Part shown: positions 26,759 through 35,514 of the stretch, piece after piece
Numbering within the stretch: the first letter of the stretch is position 1
Layout: every line of letters begins with the position of its first letter
NCBI RefSeq assembly: GCF_001187535.1
Contig: NZ_LFIO01000270.1
Location: 56,097 to 120,096 of the forward strand
DNA length: 64,000 nucleotides
Source of the DNA: Rhizobium ecuadorense
GTDB lineage: Bacteria > Pseudomonadota > Alphaproteobacteria > Rhizobiales > Rhizobiaceae
Direction of reading: 5' to 3'
Program-made: the position numbers and the translations under genes
Notes under the pieces: generated by a model
The model's database searches: none
Told to the model about the DNA's origin: nothing
What the model saw: only the letters and a program-made list of their open reading frames with translations

Positions 26759-28308
26759 TCTCGGATTTCCATTTCCTGCGCCCGTTCTGGCTGCTCGCCC
26801 TTCTCGCTCCGCCGGCAATGCTGTGGATGGCGGCCCGCTCCAGCGATCTGCGCAATCGGTGGAGGGGCATGATTGCGCCGCACCTGCTGGACAGCCTGAT
26901 CGTCGAGCCGGCAAGAACGCGCGGCTATTCTCCCGCCTGGATCATGGCGATCATCATCGCGCTCGCGGCTCTCGGTGCCGCCGGGCCGACGTGGAAACGC
27001 GAAGCTCCGCCCTTCGTCTCGGACACCGCCTCGCTGGTGATCGCGGTCGATCTTTCGCAGACGATGGATGCGATCGACGTTACGCCGAGCCGGATCGAGC
27101 GTGCGAAGCTGAAGATCCACGATATCCTGGCCGGTCGGAACGGCGCGCGCACGGCGGTCGTCGCCTATGCCGGCAGTGCGCATCTCGTCGTCCCGCTCAC
27201 CGACGATATCGACCTGATCGAGACCTACACCGATGCGCTCGCCACCCGCATCATGCCGAAGCCTGGGAAGGACACCGTGGCCGCCATCACGCTCGCCGAT
27301 GGGTTGATGCAACGCGACGGCGCCGCGGGCACCATCGTGCTGCTGACCGATGGCATCGAGCCGGGGGCCGCGGCTTCGCTGAAGGGCATTGGGAGCAGCA
27401 TCGCCGTGCTCGGCATCGGCACGCCGGAGGGCGGGATCATCAAGCCACCGGGCGGCGGCCTGGCTTCCGGTAGCGGCGGCGCGCGTCTCAACAGCAAGCT
27501 GGATGCGACAGCGCTCAAACAGTTCGGCAGCGATGCCGGCGCCGATGTGGCGACGGTCACCGGCGATGACGCCGATATCCGCTGGCTGGCGCAGCGGATC
27601 CGCACGAATTTCTCCGAGCAGACTGCAGACCAGGGCGATCGCTGGCACGATCTCGGCTGGTGGCTGATCATTCCGGCCGCGCTGTTATCGGCCCTCTCCT
27701 TCCGCCGCGGCTGGCTGGTGAAGCTTGCCACGATGCTGCTCTCGATCCGTCTCCTCCTGCCCGTACCGGCCGTTGCCGGTGCGCTTGAGGACATGTGGCT
27801 GACGCCGGACCAGCAGGGGCGGGTGGCCTTCGAGAAGGAACACTATGTGGAGGCTGCCCAGCACTTCCACGATCCGATGTGGAAGGGCGCGGCCCTCTAC
27901 AAGGCGGCGCAATATCAAGACGCGCTCGACGCCTTCGCATCGGTGGAGAGCCCGGAGAGCTGGTACAATCAGGGCAACGCGCTCCTGCATCTCGGCGACT
28001 TTGCCGAAGCGATCGCCGCTTACGGCAAGGCTCTGGAGCAGCGTAAGGATTGGCCGGACGCGGCGGCGAACCTTTCGGTCGCCCAGCGTCTCCTGAAACA
28101 GGAGGAGGATAAAGAGCGGGAACAGGAGCAGGACCCCAACCAGAAGCCCGACAGCATGCAGTTCGACGACAAGGGCAAGAAGGGCAAGGCGGGCGAAGTC
28201 GCCGCGGCCGAACAGACATCCGAAATGTGGATGAAGAATATTCAGGTCAGCCCGGCGGATCTGCTGGCGCGGAAGTTTTCCCTCGAAGAGGAGAAGGCGG
28301 GACAATGA
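26755..28308 (+). CDS. VWA and TPR membrane protein (BatB-BatC-like fusion)
   Basis: 517 residues, ATG overlapping the BatA-like stop. VWA domain with MIDAS DLSQTMD near residue 100, membrane segments before it and near 305-345, then TPR repeats (about 385-450: YNQGNALLHLGDFAEAIAAY) and a charged, Gln/Lys/Glu-rich tail. In other bacteria BatB (VWA) and BatC (TPR) can be separate; here they are one chain. Probably a membrane scaffold working with the MoxR ATPase. Confidence 0.88.
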   Translation: MISDFHFLRPFWLLALLAPPAMLWMAARSSDLRNRWRGMIAPHLLDSLIVEPARTRGYSPAWIMAIIIALAALGAAGPTWKREAPPFVSDTASLVIAVDLSQTMDAIDVTPSRIERAKLKIHDILAGRNGARTAVVAYAGSAHLVVPLTDDIDLIETYTDALATRIMPKPGKDTVAAITLADGLMQRDGAAGTIVLLTDGIEPGAAASLKGIGSSIAVLGIGTPEGGIIKPPGGGLASGSGGARLNSKLDATALKQFGSDAGADVATVTGDDADIRWLAQRIRTNFSEQTADQGDRWHDLGWWLIIPAALLSALSFRRGWLVKLATMLLSIRLLLPVPAVAGALEDMWLTPDQQGRVAFEKEHYVEAAQHFHDPMWKGAALYKAAQYQDALDAFASVESPESWYNQGNALLHLGDFAEAIAAYGKALEQRKDWPDAAANLSVAQRLLKQEEDKEREQEQDPNQKPDSMQFDDKGKKGKAGEVAAAEQTSEMWMKNIQVSPADLLARKFSLEEEKAGQ

Positions 28309-29597
28309 TCCGAGCAATGGTAATATTCGCTCTGCTGATGCCATGCGCTGCCTTGGCCGCCGGCCCGTTTGCACAGGTCAGCGTCGAGGATGGCGGCAAG
28401 ATCGTGCCCGGCCAGCAGGTGCGGATCGATGTCGATGTCTTCGTCCCCGACTTCTTCACTTCGCCGCCGCAATTTCCGCTCTTCGACATGCCGAATGCCT
28501 TGGTGACACTTTCCGAAGGCCGTTCCGAGAATGTCCGCCGGACCCTCGACGGCGTCGATTACTCCGGCATTCGAAAGACCTATGCCATTGTTCCGCAGGT
28601 CTCGGACACCTTCACGACGCCGCCGATCGAGATCGCATTCGGATATTCGGTCAATGGTGCTCCAGCCAAGGGCAAGGTCGAAGCACCCTCCATATCCTTC
28701 ACGGTCGTGCCGTCTTCCGGGGAAAACCCGATCGCCTTCGCCGCGATCAACCTGGTGATGGAGCAGTCCTTCGATCGAAACCCGCAATCCCTGAAAGCGG
28801 GAGACGCCCTGGTCCGGACGATCACCCTCTCCGCCGGCGAAACGCAGGCAATGCTGATGCCGCCGGTCAGTGCGGGAACCGCCGATGGGCTGCACCAGTA
28901 CCAGAAGCCGCCGAAGATCGACGATGGCATCGCCACTGGGCGCGACACCGTCAGCCGCCGGACCGAGACCTATGTCTACACGGCAGACAAGGAGGGATCA
29001 TTCCGCATCCCGGCAATATCCTATCCATGGTTCGATGTCGCATCGCACGAAGCGAAGATTGCGTCACTGCCGGCAATTCCGGTGACAGTTGCCGCCGCGC
29101 AGACCGGAACAGCGATAAAACCGGTTCTCGACGACGCCCCACGGCGATCGCCGCATGCCATCCGGCAGATGCTGTCACTGGTGATCGCCGGGCTGCTCGC
29201 CATCGCCGCGTTCGTCTGGATTGCCCGCCGGACTTTGCCGCTATTTGCTGCAGAGATCAGAAACGCCAGACAGCGCCACCTGACTTCCTACGGCAATCGC
29301 CTGAAGCAAGTGCGCGCGGTCATCCACTCCGGAACCGAGGCGGAAATCTATGCCGCCCTTCAATCGTGGAGTTGTAGTCTCGGCCATCGGACGCTCGCCG
29401 ATTGGAGCGCGAATGGACCTGCGAGCCTGAAAACCCAGACCGGCAATCTCTCGCAACGGCTCTTCCATTCGGGCGGGGCGGAGATCGACAGGCGGCAACT
29501 CGCTGTCGATGCCGGCTTCCGGCAATCGGCCGAGATCGTCAGGGCCTCACCGCTCGCGGCGCTCAATCCGCATGGGCCTGGAGGCCGCGTAACGTAA
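28305..29597 (+). CDS. BatD-like periplasmic/membrane protein
   Basis: 430 residues from ATG 28305, overlapping the previous stop (ATGA); the ORF start at 28227 is rejected because the signal peptide (MIRAMVIFALLMPCAALA) begins here. Long beta-rich periplasmic part, one transmembrane segment near residues 290-312, then a helical cytoplasmic tail. Matches the BatD protein of MoxR/VWA operons. Its stop codon lies within upstream-element copy B of the next gene. Confidence 0.82.
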   Translation: MIRAMVIFALLMPCAALAAGPFAQVSVEDGGKIVPGQQVRIDVDVFVPDFFTSPPQFPLFDMPNALVTLSEGRSENVRRTLDGVDYSGIRKTYAIVPQVSDTFTTPPIEIAFGYSVNGAPAKGKVEAPSISFTVVPSSGENPIAFAAINLVMEQSFDRNPQSLKAGDALVRTITLSAGETQAMLMPPVSAGTADGLHQYQKPPKIDDGIATGRDTVSRRTETYVYTADKEGSFRIPAISYPWFDVASHEAKIASLPAIPVTVAAAQTGTAIKPVLDDAPRRSPHAIRQMLSLVIAGLLAIAAFVWIARRTLPLFAAEIRNARQRHLTSYGNRLKQVRAVIHSGTEAEIYAALQSWSCSLGHRTLADWSANGPASLKTQTGNLSQRLFHSGGAEIDRRQLAVDAGFRQSAEIVRASPLAALNPHGPGGRVT

Positions 29598-29626
29598 CGC
29601 CCATTTACAGTAACGTACTTCTCCGC
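29588..29626 (+). promoter_or_regulatory. Shared upstream element, copy B (before FGE gene)
   Basis: CGTAACGTAACG (29588-29599) followed by the core ATTTACAGTAACGTACTT (29603-29620). It overlaps the batD stop codon and lies about 47 nt before the FGE ATG, so the FGE gene has its own regulated start despite following the Bat operon closely. Confidence 0.7.
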
Positions 29627-29673
29627 GCCCCGCTCTTGCGCAACACTGCCCCCATCAAACCTGGGAGGCGGTC

Positions 29674-30639
29674 ATGGCATTGGCATTCGAGGACAGTCAA
29701 TCCTCCCAGACCGATCCAGGAGGCATGCTCTGGATCCCTGGACGAACCTTCACGATGGGATCGGATGATCACTATCCGGAGGAGGCTCCCGCCCATCCCG
29801 TCCGGGTCGATGGCTTCTGGATCGACGAGATCCCGGTCACCAACCGCCGATTCATGGAATTTGTCACGGCCACCGGCCACGTCACCATGGCCGAGAAGAC
29901 CCCGTTGGCTGAGGACTATCCCGGCGCGCAGCCGGAAATGCTGCGCGCCGGCTCGTTGCTCTTCGTCCAGCCGAAAGGCGTCAATGGACCCGATATCCGC
30001 CAATGGTGGACGTTCAAGTTCGGCGCTACCTGGCGCAGGCCGCTCGGCGGCATCAGCGATCTCCGCGGCAAACTCGATCACCCGGTCGTCCACGTTGCCT
30101 GGTCCGATGCCAAGGCCTATGCCGATTGGGCGGGGCTGGATCTGCCGACCGAGGCCGAGTGGGAACTCGCCGCGCGGGGCGGCCTCGACGGCGCCGAATT
30201 CGCCTGGGGCAGCGAGCTGACGCCGGATGGCAGGCTGATGGCCAATACCTGGCAGGGCGTCTTCCCCACGAAGACAACGAAGCCGAAAGGCCACGAGCGG
30301 ACGTCGGCCGTCCGCTCCTTCCCGCCGAACGGCTACGGTCTCTACGACATGATCGGCAATGTCTGGGAATGGACGAGCGATTACTGGACGACGCGCCACC
30401 CGGAACCGGCGCAGAAATCCTGCTGCATCCCGAGCAATCCGCGCGGCGGCGCAGCCGATCAAAGCTACGATGCGAACCAACCCAAGATCCGCATCGCACG
30501 CCGCGTGCTGAAAGGCGGATCGCATCTCTGCGCTCCCAATTACTGCCGCCGCTACCGCCCCGCGGCCCGCCATGCGGAACCGGAAGACACCTCGACAAGC
30601 CATGTCGGCTTCCGCTGCATCAAGAGAGCCGCCAGCTGA
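29674..30639 (+). CDS. Formylglycine-generating enzyme (SUMF1/FGE family)
   Basis: 321 residues. Converts the active-site Cys of type I sulfatases to formylglycine. The catalytic cysteine pair is present at C286 and C291 in GGSHLCAPNYCRRYRP. Other FGE landmarks are MGSDDHYPEEAPAH, LPTEAEWELAARGG and GNVWEWTSDYW. No signal peptide, so it acts in the cytoplasm on the sulfatase before export, consistent with a Tat-type sulfatase encoded next. ATG with GGGAGG box. Confidence 0.95.
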   Translation: MALAFEDSQSSQTDPGGMLWIPGRTFTMGSDDHYPEEAPAHPVRVDGFWIDEIPVTNRRFMEFVTATGHVTMAEKTPLAEDYPGAQPEMLRAGSLLFVQPKGVNGPDIRQWWTFKFGATWRRPLGGISDLRGKLDHPVVHVAWSDAKAYADWAGLDLPTEAEWELAARGGLDGAEFAWGSELTPDGRLMANTWQGVFPTKTTKPKGHERTSAVRSFPPNGYGLYDMIGNVWEWTSDYWTTRHPEPAQKSCCIPSNPRGGAADQSYDANQPKIRIARRVLKGGSHLCAPNYCRRYRPAARHAEPEDTSTSHVGFRCIKRAAS

Positions 30640-30765
30640 TCGGCCTCCGCGATCAGCGCCGATAACTCGCCATCATCGGTCTTGACCGTTTCCAAAGCGG
30701 CCAGGACATGCATAAGCGACTGCTTTTGCTCTATAAACTCAGGAAGTTTGGCCGCTCGACGCGGC

Positions 30766-30802
30766 ATTTACGCTGCCATTTACCGTAACGTACTTCCGCA
30801 AC
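30766..30802 (+). promoter_or_regulatory. Shared upstream element, copy C (before arylsulfatase)
   Basis: Two direct repeats: ATTTACGCTGCC (30766-30777) and the core ATTTACCGTAACGTACTT (30778-30795), followed by CCGCAAC. The clearest case of the 12-bp tandem layout. Ends about 55 nt before the sulfatase ATG. Confidence 0.7.
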
Positions 30803-30857
30803 TGGCAGGTTTGCGAGAGGACTTTCGGCGCATATTCACCACTGGGGAGTATCATCG

Positions 30858-32519
30858 ATGAAGGACCATGAAACCGGACCGGCGGCGGACGGCAAGACAT
30901 CTGTCAGCCGTCGAGACCTTCTTCTCGCGGGAAGCTCGCTTGCCATTGGCGCGCTTGCCGTCGGCGCAACTGCCGAGCATGCGAGCGCGCAGACGCAGCA
31001 GCAACAATCGACCGGCAGCGGATCCGCCAAGCCGCCGAACATCCTCGTCATCTTCGGTGACGATATCGGCATCCCGCAGATCAGCGCCTACACGATGGGC
31101 CTGATGGGATATCGCACGCCGAATATCGACCGCATCGCCAAAGAGGGTGCAATCTTCACCGATAGCTACGGCCAGCAGAGCTGCACCGCCGGCCGCGCCT
31201 CGTTTATCCTCGGGCAGGAGCCGTTCCGCACCGGCCTGCTGACGATCGGCATGCCGGGCGATCCACACGGCATTCAGGACTGGATGCCGACCATCGCCGA
31301 CGTCGTGAAGACCAAGGGCTATGCCACCGGCCAGTTCGGCAAGAACCATCTTGGCGACCAGGACCAGCACCTGCCCACCAACCACGGCTTCGACGAGTTC
31401 TTCGGCAATCTTTACCATCTCAATGCCGAGGAAGAGCCGGAAGGCTATTTCTATCCGAAGGACCCGGCCTTCCGCCGCCAGTTCGGACCGCGCGGCGTGA
31501 TCCACTCACGGGCGGATGGCAAGATCGAGGATACCGGTGCGCTGAACACCAAGCGCATGGAAACGATCGACGAGGAATTTCTGGCCGCGGCCAAGGATTT
31601 CATCGACCGCCAGGCAAAGGCCGACAAGCCGTTCTTCTGCTGGTTCAATTCGTCACGCATGCATGTCTTCACCCATCTCAAGGCAGAATCCATGGGCAAG
31701 ACCGGCAAGGGTATCCATGCCGACGGCATGGTTGAGCATGACGGTCACGTCGGCCAGCTTCTCGACCAGCTGGATGCGCTTGGCATCACCGAGAACACCA
31801 TCGTACTCTACACGACAGACAATGGGGCCGAACTGGCGCTCTGGCCGGATGGCGCGCAAACGATGTTCCACGGCGAAAAGGGCACCACCTGGGAAGGCGG
31901 ATTCCGCATCCCGATGATGGTCCGCTGGCCGGGCGCCGTCAAACCGGGCACCGAGGTCAACGACATCGTCACGCTGATGGACTGGCTGCCGACATTCGCA
32001 GGCGCTGCCGGTATCGATGACGTCAAGGAACAGATGAAGGCGGGCTTCCAGTCGGGAACCAAGACCTTCAAGGTTCACCTCGACGGCTACGATCTCGGCC
32101 CGATGCTGAAAGGCGAGATCCCGGCAGGGCCGCGCGATTCCGTGTATTATTTCGACCAGGGCGGCAACCTGAACGCCATACGCTGGAACGACTGGAAACT
32201 GGCTTTCGCAATCGCCAGCCACGGCAATATCGCAACGGCCACCCGCGAAGTCCCAAGCTGGGCCATGATCTCCAACCTGCGGATGGATCCTTATGAACGC
32301 GGCATGGAAGACGGCGGCGGCGCCATCGAATTCCTTGCCCGCAACATGTGGCTGCTGGTTCCGATCCAGGGCAAGATCAAGGACTTCTTCTCCGACTTCG
32401 ACAAGTATCCCTACCAGGAAGGCAGCTCGCTGAACGCCAGCGGCATCAACTACGGCATGTTGAGGCAACAGGCGGCGCTCAAGCGGCTGAACGAGCTGGA
32501 GCGCCTCGCGCCACAGTAA
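30858..32519 (+). CDS. Arylsulfatase, Tat-exported, type I sulfatase family
   Basis: 553 residues. An N-terminal twin-arginine signal (SRRDLLLAG near residue 17) predicts export of the folded enzyme to the periplasm. Metal ligands appear in VIFGDDIGIPQ (residues 68-69) and the formylglycine motif is C109-T-A-G-R113, with Ala in place of the usual Pro of CxPxR. FNSSRMHVFTH and YTTDNGAE hold further active-site residues. The FGE encoded just upstream would activate it. It removes sulfate from an ester, giving sulfur or freeing a sugar or phenol; substrate unknown. Confidence 0.93.
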   Translation: MKDHETGPAADGKTSVSRRDLLLAGSSLAIGALAVGATAEHASAQTQQQQSTGSGSAKPPNILVIFGDDIGIPQISAYTMGLMGYRTPNIDRIAKEGAIFTDSYGQQSCTAGRASFILGQEPFRTGLLTIGMPGDPHGIQDWMPTIADVVKTKGYATGQFGKNHLGDQDQHLPTNHGFDEFFGNLYHLNAEEEPEGYFYPKDPAFRRQFGPRGVIHSRADGKIEDTGALNTKRMETIDEEFLAAAKDFIDRQAKADKPFFCWFNSSRMHVFTHLKAESMGKTGKGIHADGMVEHDGHVGQLLDQLDALGITENTIVLYTTDNGAELALWPDGAQTMFHGEKGTTWEGGFRIPMMVRWPGAVKPGTEVNDIVTLMDWLPTFAGAAGIDDVKEQMKAGFQSGTKTFKVHLDGYDLGPMLKGEIPAGPRDSVYYFDQGGNLNAIRWNDWKLAFAIASHGNIATATREVPSWAMISNLRMDPYERGMEDGGGAIEFLARNMWLLVPIQGKIKDFFSDFDKYPYQEGSSLNASGINYGMLRQQAALKRLNELERLAPQ

Positions 32520-32530
32520 TCCTCTCGGAC

Positions 32531-32553
32531 GGGGAGGCCGTGGCGGCCTCCCC
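32531..32553 (+). terminator. GC-rich stem-loop after the arylsulfatase gene
   Basis: A 10-bp perfect inverted repeat (GGGGAGGCCG, 32531-32540, with CGGCCTCCCC, 32544-32553) starts 11 nt after the sulfatase stop. No T tract follows, so termination may need Rho or be partial. Confidence 0.5.
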
Positions 32554-32775
32554 GTGCAGCCGCGCTTACGGGTGGCGGGCGGTCTTTTCGGGTTCGCGTC
32601 TGGACTGGAAAGCCATCGCATTCTGGGTTCGCGGCATCGACATGCGCCCACCAATTGGCGGCTGTTCTCGGCGCCCGAGCTGCCCATCCTCCAGATCAGG
32701 CGTCAGCATCGCCGTCTTAACCGGATGTTCCGTGTGTGGTGGCCGGCCTTGTCCTGCAACGGCGGATCGGTTGCA

Positions 32776-32871
32776 CAGATAAAGACGAATATCGGCGCCT
32801 ATCCCTTCGGCGTCCTCGGCAACCGCACACGGAACATCGATCGCCTCGCCAAGGAAGAAGCGCGCCTGCCA
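32776..32871 (+). pseudogene. Decayed N-terminal fragment of a sulfatase
   Basis: The frame reads NIGAYPFGVLGNRTRNIDRL followed by AKEEARL. This lines up with QISAYTMGLMGYRTPNIDRI and AKEGAIF at residues 74-100 of the arylsulfatase just upstream. Nothing recognisable as sulfatase precedes or follows it. It looks like a leftover of a tandem sulfatase copy, lying directly before upstream element copy D. Confidence 0.55.
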
Positions 32872-32900
32872 TCGAGCTCGCCTCACAAGCCTCCGGCGGC

Positions 32901-32957
32901 ATTTACAGCCGCGTTAACGTAAGCACCCGCGGCGTTTACCGTAAAGTACTTCCGCAC
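32901..32957 (+). promoter_or_regulatory. Shared upstream element, copy D (before HAD phosphatase)
   Basis: ATTTACAGCC (32901-32910) and GTTAACGTAAGC (32913-32924) precede the core GTTTACCGTAAAGTACTT (32934-32951), then CCGCACC. The TTTACCGTAAA part is a perfect palindrome around the central C. It lies about 106 nt before the phosphatase ATG. Confidence 0.65.
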
Positions 32958-33063
32958 CGCCTTTCGCTGCGCAATTCTGCGTGCGAACTTCAGGCATCAG
33001 GGCTGCCACCTGCTGGCAGATCCCGTCTGCGGCTTCGTCCATAGTCCCGATGGGAGAATATCC

Positions 33064-34071
33064 ATGCAGAAGGCCTTTCGTGACATCGACACTATTCTCG
33101 TTTCGATCCTCTCCGCATTGGTGCTGCTGGCGATCGGCATCGTGCCGACGCTGGCGCAGGAACCGCTGCCGTCGTGGAACGACACGCAGGCCAAGACCCG
33201 CATCATGGAGTTCGTCAAGGCAACGGTCACTGAAGGCGGCCCCGACTTTGTTGCGCAGCAAGACAGGATTGCCGTCTTCGACAATGACGGCACACTTTGG
33301 TCCGAACAGCCTTATTACACCCAGCTTGGTTTCGTTCTCGATCGTGTGAAGACACTGGCGCCGCAGCATCCGGAATGGAAGACCAAGGAACCGTTCAAGA
33401 GCGTTCTGGGCGACGATCTCACGGGCGTCGCCAAGGGTGGGGAGCGCGGGATGGTCGAGCTTGCCATGGCCACCCATGCCGGCATGACGACCGACGAGTT
33501 CAACGATATCGTCGCCAAGTGGTTCACCGAGGCGAAGCATCCGAAAACCGGGAAGCCCTATACCGAAATGACCTATCTGCCGATGCGCGAGCTTCTCGAC
33601 TATTTGCGCGCCAACGGCTTCGTGACCTATATCGTCTCGGGCGGCGGCGTCGAGTTCATGCGCCCGGTGACGGAAACTCTCTACGGCATCCCCCCCGAGC
33701 AGGTGGTTGGAAGCACCATTCTTACCGAATATGCGATCGTCGGCGATCTTCCCGTCCTCAAGCGCCTGCCGAAGATCAACTTCATCGATGACGGCCCCGG
33801 CAAGCCGGTCGGCATCAACGAGTTCATCGGCCGTAAGCCGATCTTCGCCGCCGGGAATTCGGATGGTGATTATGAGATGATGCGCTGGACGACGGTCGCC
33901 AAGAAGAGCTTTGCCATGCTGGTCCACCATACCGATGCCGGCCGCGAATATGCCTATGACCGGCAATCGGCCTTTGGCAAGCTCGACAAGGCGCTTGAGG
34001 AAGCCAACCGCCGCAACTGGCTGGTCGTCGACATGAAGGCTGACTGGAAGAAGATCTTCTCGTTCGAATGA
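33064..34071 (+). CDS. Secreted HAD-family phosphatase
   Basis: 335 residues. N-terminal signal peptide (hydrophobic stretch about 10-30, cleavage near TLA-QEP). HAD motif I is VFDNDGTLW (D73, D75), motif II TYIVSGGG, the motif III lysine lies in the segment ending at PKINFIDD or near GKPVG, and motif IV is FAAGNSDGDYEM. Predicted periplasmic phosphomonoesterase. Carries upstream element copy D, so it is probably co-regulated with the sulfatase and FGE. Confidence 0.88.
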   Translation: MQKAFRDIDTILVSILSALVLLAIGIVPTLAQEPLPSWNDTQAKTRIMEFVKATVTEGGPDFVAQQDRIAVFDNDGTLWSEQPYYTQLGFVLDRVKTLAPQHPEWKTKEPFKSVLGDDLTGVAKGGERGMVELAMATHAGMTTDEFNDIVAKWFTEAKHPKTGKPYTEMTYLPMRELLDYLRANGFVTYIVSGGGVEFMRPVTETLYGIPPEQVVGSTILTEYAIVGDLPVLKRLPKINFIDDGPGKPVGINEFIGRKPIFAAGNSDGDYEMMRWTTVAKKSFAMLVHHTDAGREYAYDRQSAFGKLDKALEEANRRNWLVVDMKADWKKIFSFE

Positions 34072-34094
34072 GGCGGACGCGGCGTTCTGCCTCC

Positions 34095-34500
34095 TCAGAA
34101 GTGGACGACGGCGCCGAGGATCGGGCCGTGCTCGACGATATCGTTGGTCAGGGTATCATTGCTGTAGTTCACGCCGAGGGCGCGATAGCCGATGAAGGCC
34201 GAGATCGTGTCGTTCCATTTGTAGCCGACGCCGCCCACATCCCAGTCGAGGTCGGCGCCCCCGGCACCGATCAGCCCCCAACCCGTCAGATAGACGGTCG
34301 GTGTCAGCGAATAGACGCCGCGCAGACCAGCCATCGCATCCACCCAGGTAGTGTCATCTCTCGCCGAAGAGCCGCCGAGCGGTCCGCCGCTCAGTGAGAT
34401 CGTGGTCTCGACCGACCAGACCTTCAGGCCGCCGATGACATCGAGCTGCCCTTCTCATCCTCGAGCACGGTATAGCCGACGCCGAGCATAAGGTGCGTTC
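34095..34500 (-). pseudogene. Outer-membrane beta-barrel protein fragment with frameshift
   Basis: The last about 115 residues are a clear outer-membrane barrel C-terminus: LDVIGGLKVWSVETTISL, then WVDAMAGLRGVYSLTPTVYL and alternating strands ending in GAVVHF with a terminal Phe. Immediately upstream, LMLGVGYTVLEDEKG continues the barrel in another frame, so a frameshift lies near 34440. No signal peptide or N-terminal part is recognisable further up. Non-functional remnant; the upstream limit is approximate. Confidence 0.6.
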
Positions 34501-34854
34501 GAAATCCGGATCCTTGCGGCGGATATCGGCCAGCCGCTGCAAGGCCTCCGGCGAGCTCAACTGCCCGAGAGCCGCCGTTCGCAACCACGAGACCATGAAA
34601 TCCGTGCAATTGATCTGCTCTCGCCGTGCCAGAACCGGCGATCCCGCTATTTCAGTGTCAGTGGTGTAAGAGGTATTTATGGAACCAGCCGTGCCTTTAT
34701 TGACAAGATCTTCGGCTGCCGACGCCGCAGCGCTTATGGCCGCAGTGGAAGCACGCCTCCCCGATCTGGGCATGGGTATCGCGCTGGACACCGGCTCCAA
34801 GTAGCCAGTTCCTTTGACCCATTTCCCAACGCTTGGAAATGTGCCGCCAGTGAA
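34501..34854. other. Intergenic stretch with probable gene debris
   Basis: No complete gene is supported. A minus-strand frame holds SWLRTAALGQLSSPEALQRL-like sequence and a plus-strand frame of 41 codons lies at 34679-34804; neither matches a family I recognise. Probably decayed coding DNA between the barrel remnant and the tetR gene. Confidence 0.35.
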
Positions 34855-35445
34855 TCAATTGCGGCCAGCGGCGATCAGGGCGTGAGCGGCATCGCGGAGC
34901 AGACCCGTCGCCTCGCCGGGTTCGAAGACCTGCATGCTGACAAAGGCGCCGTTGATCAGCACCGCAAGTTGCCCGGCAAGCCTGTCGGGTGCAGCAACCG
35001 CCAGTCTCCCGGCGATGGTCTTCAAGCGCCGCCGCATTTCATGCATGTGGGCTTCGGCGACTTTGCGGGCGGGGTGGCCGGCTTCCGGAAACTCGGCCGC
35101 CGTGTTGATCTGTGGGCAGCCCCGGTAATTGTCCCGCCCTACCCGTTCGCCGATCCACTCGAAATGGGCGTCGAGTTCAGCCCCGGCGTCATCCGCGTGC
35201 TGTTCGGTTACCCGGTCCCAGGTGCTCCAGAAGTCCAGGTCCTCGCGCTTGAGAAAAGCCGCGATCAAATCGTCCTTTGTGCCGAAATGGCGGTAAAGAC
35301 TGGTTTTGGCGACACCGGATTTTTCGACCACCAGATCGACGCCGACGGCGCGGACGCCGCGCCGGTAGAAGAGCTCCGATGCCGTCTCGAGAATTCTGTC
35401 CCGCACCTCGTTCACTACAGGGGCGTTGGCTGTGCTTTTCGTCAT
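34855..35445 (-). CDS. TetR family transcriptional repressor
   Basis: 196 residues. N-terminal TetR HTH at about 14-60: ILETASELFYRRGVRAVGVD followed by VVEKSGVAKTSLYRHFGTKD. The C-terminal ligand domain is of the type often next to redox enzymes. Divergent from the NAD(P)-binding protein at 35549, with a strong inverted repeat between them; likely represses that gene and itself. Confidence 0.92.
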   Translation of the reverse strand: MTKSTANAPVVNEVRDRILETASELFYRRGVRAVGVDLVVEKSGVAKTSLYRHFGTKDDLIAAFLKREDLDFWSTWDRVTEQHADDAGAELDAHFEWIGERVGRDNYRGCPQINTAAEFPEAGHPARKVAEAHMHEMRRRLKTIAGRLAVAAPDRLAGQLAVLINGAFVSMQVFEPGEATGLLRDAAHALIAAGRN

Positions 35446-35484
35446 TCGCTTATCTCCAATTCAGTCACACTAGCAGAAAGTCGG

Positions 35485-35514
35485 TTGACACGCTACAGAC
35501 CTGTATGTTTTATA
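35485..35514 (+). promoter_or_regulatory. Predicted promoter of the NAD(P)-binding protein gene
   Basis: TTGACA at 35485-35490 and TTTATA at 35509-35514 with an 18-bp spacer, 35 nt before the ATG. The left arm of the TetR operator lies inside the spacer. Confidence 0.5.

Noticed and set aside
30552..30767. 71-codon minus-strand frame (MPRRAAKLPEFIEQKQ...)
   Set aside because: Its first half has fair codon use, but it overlaps the end of the FGE gene and starts in the shared upstream element; not enough to call.
34354..34800. 148-codon minus-strand frame
   Set aside because: Mixes frames of the broken barrel gene with unrecognised sequence; no start signal or family.
34679..34804. 41-codon plus-strand frame MEPAVPLLTRSSAADAA...
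   Set aside because: No ribosome site and no recognisable family; may be a decayed gene tail.
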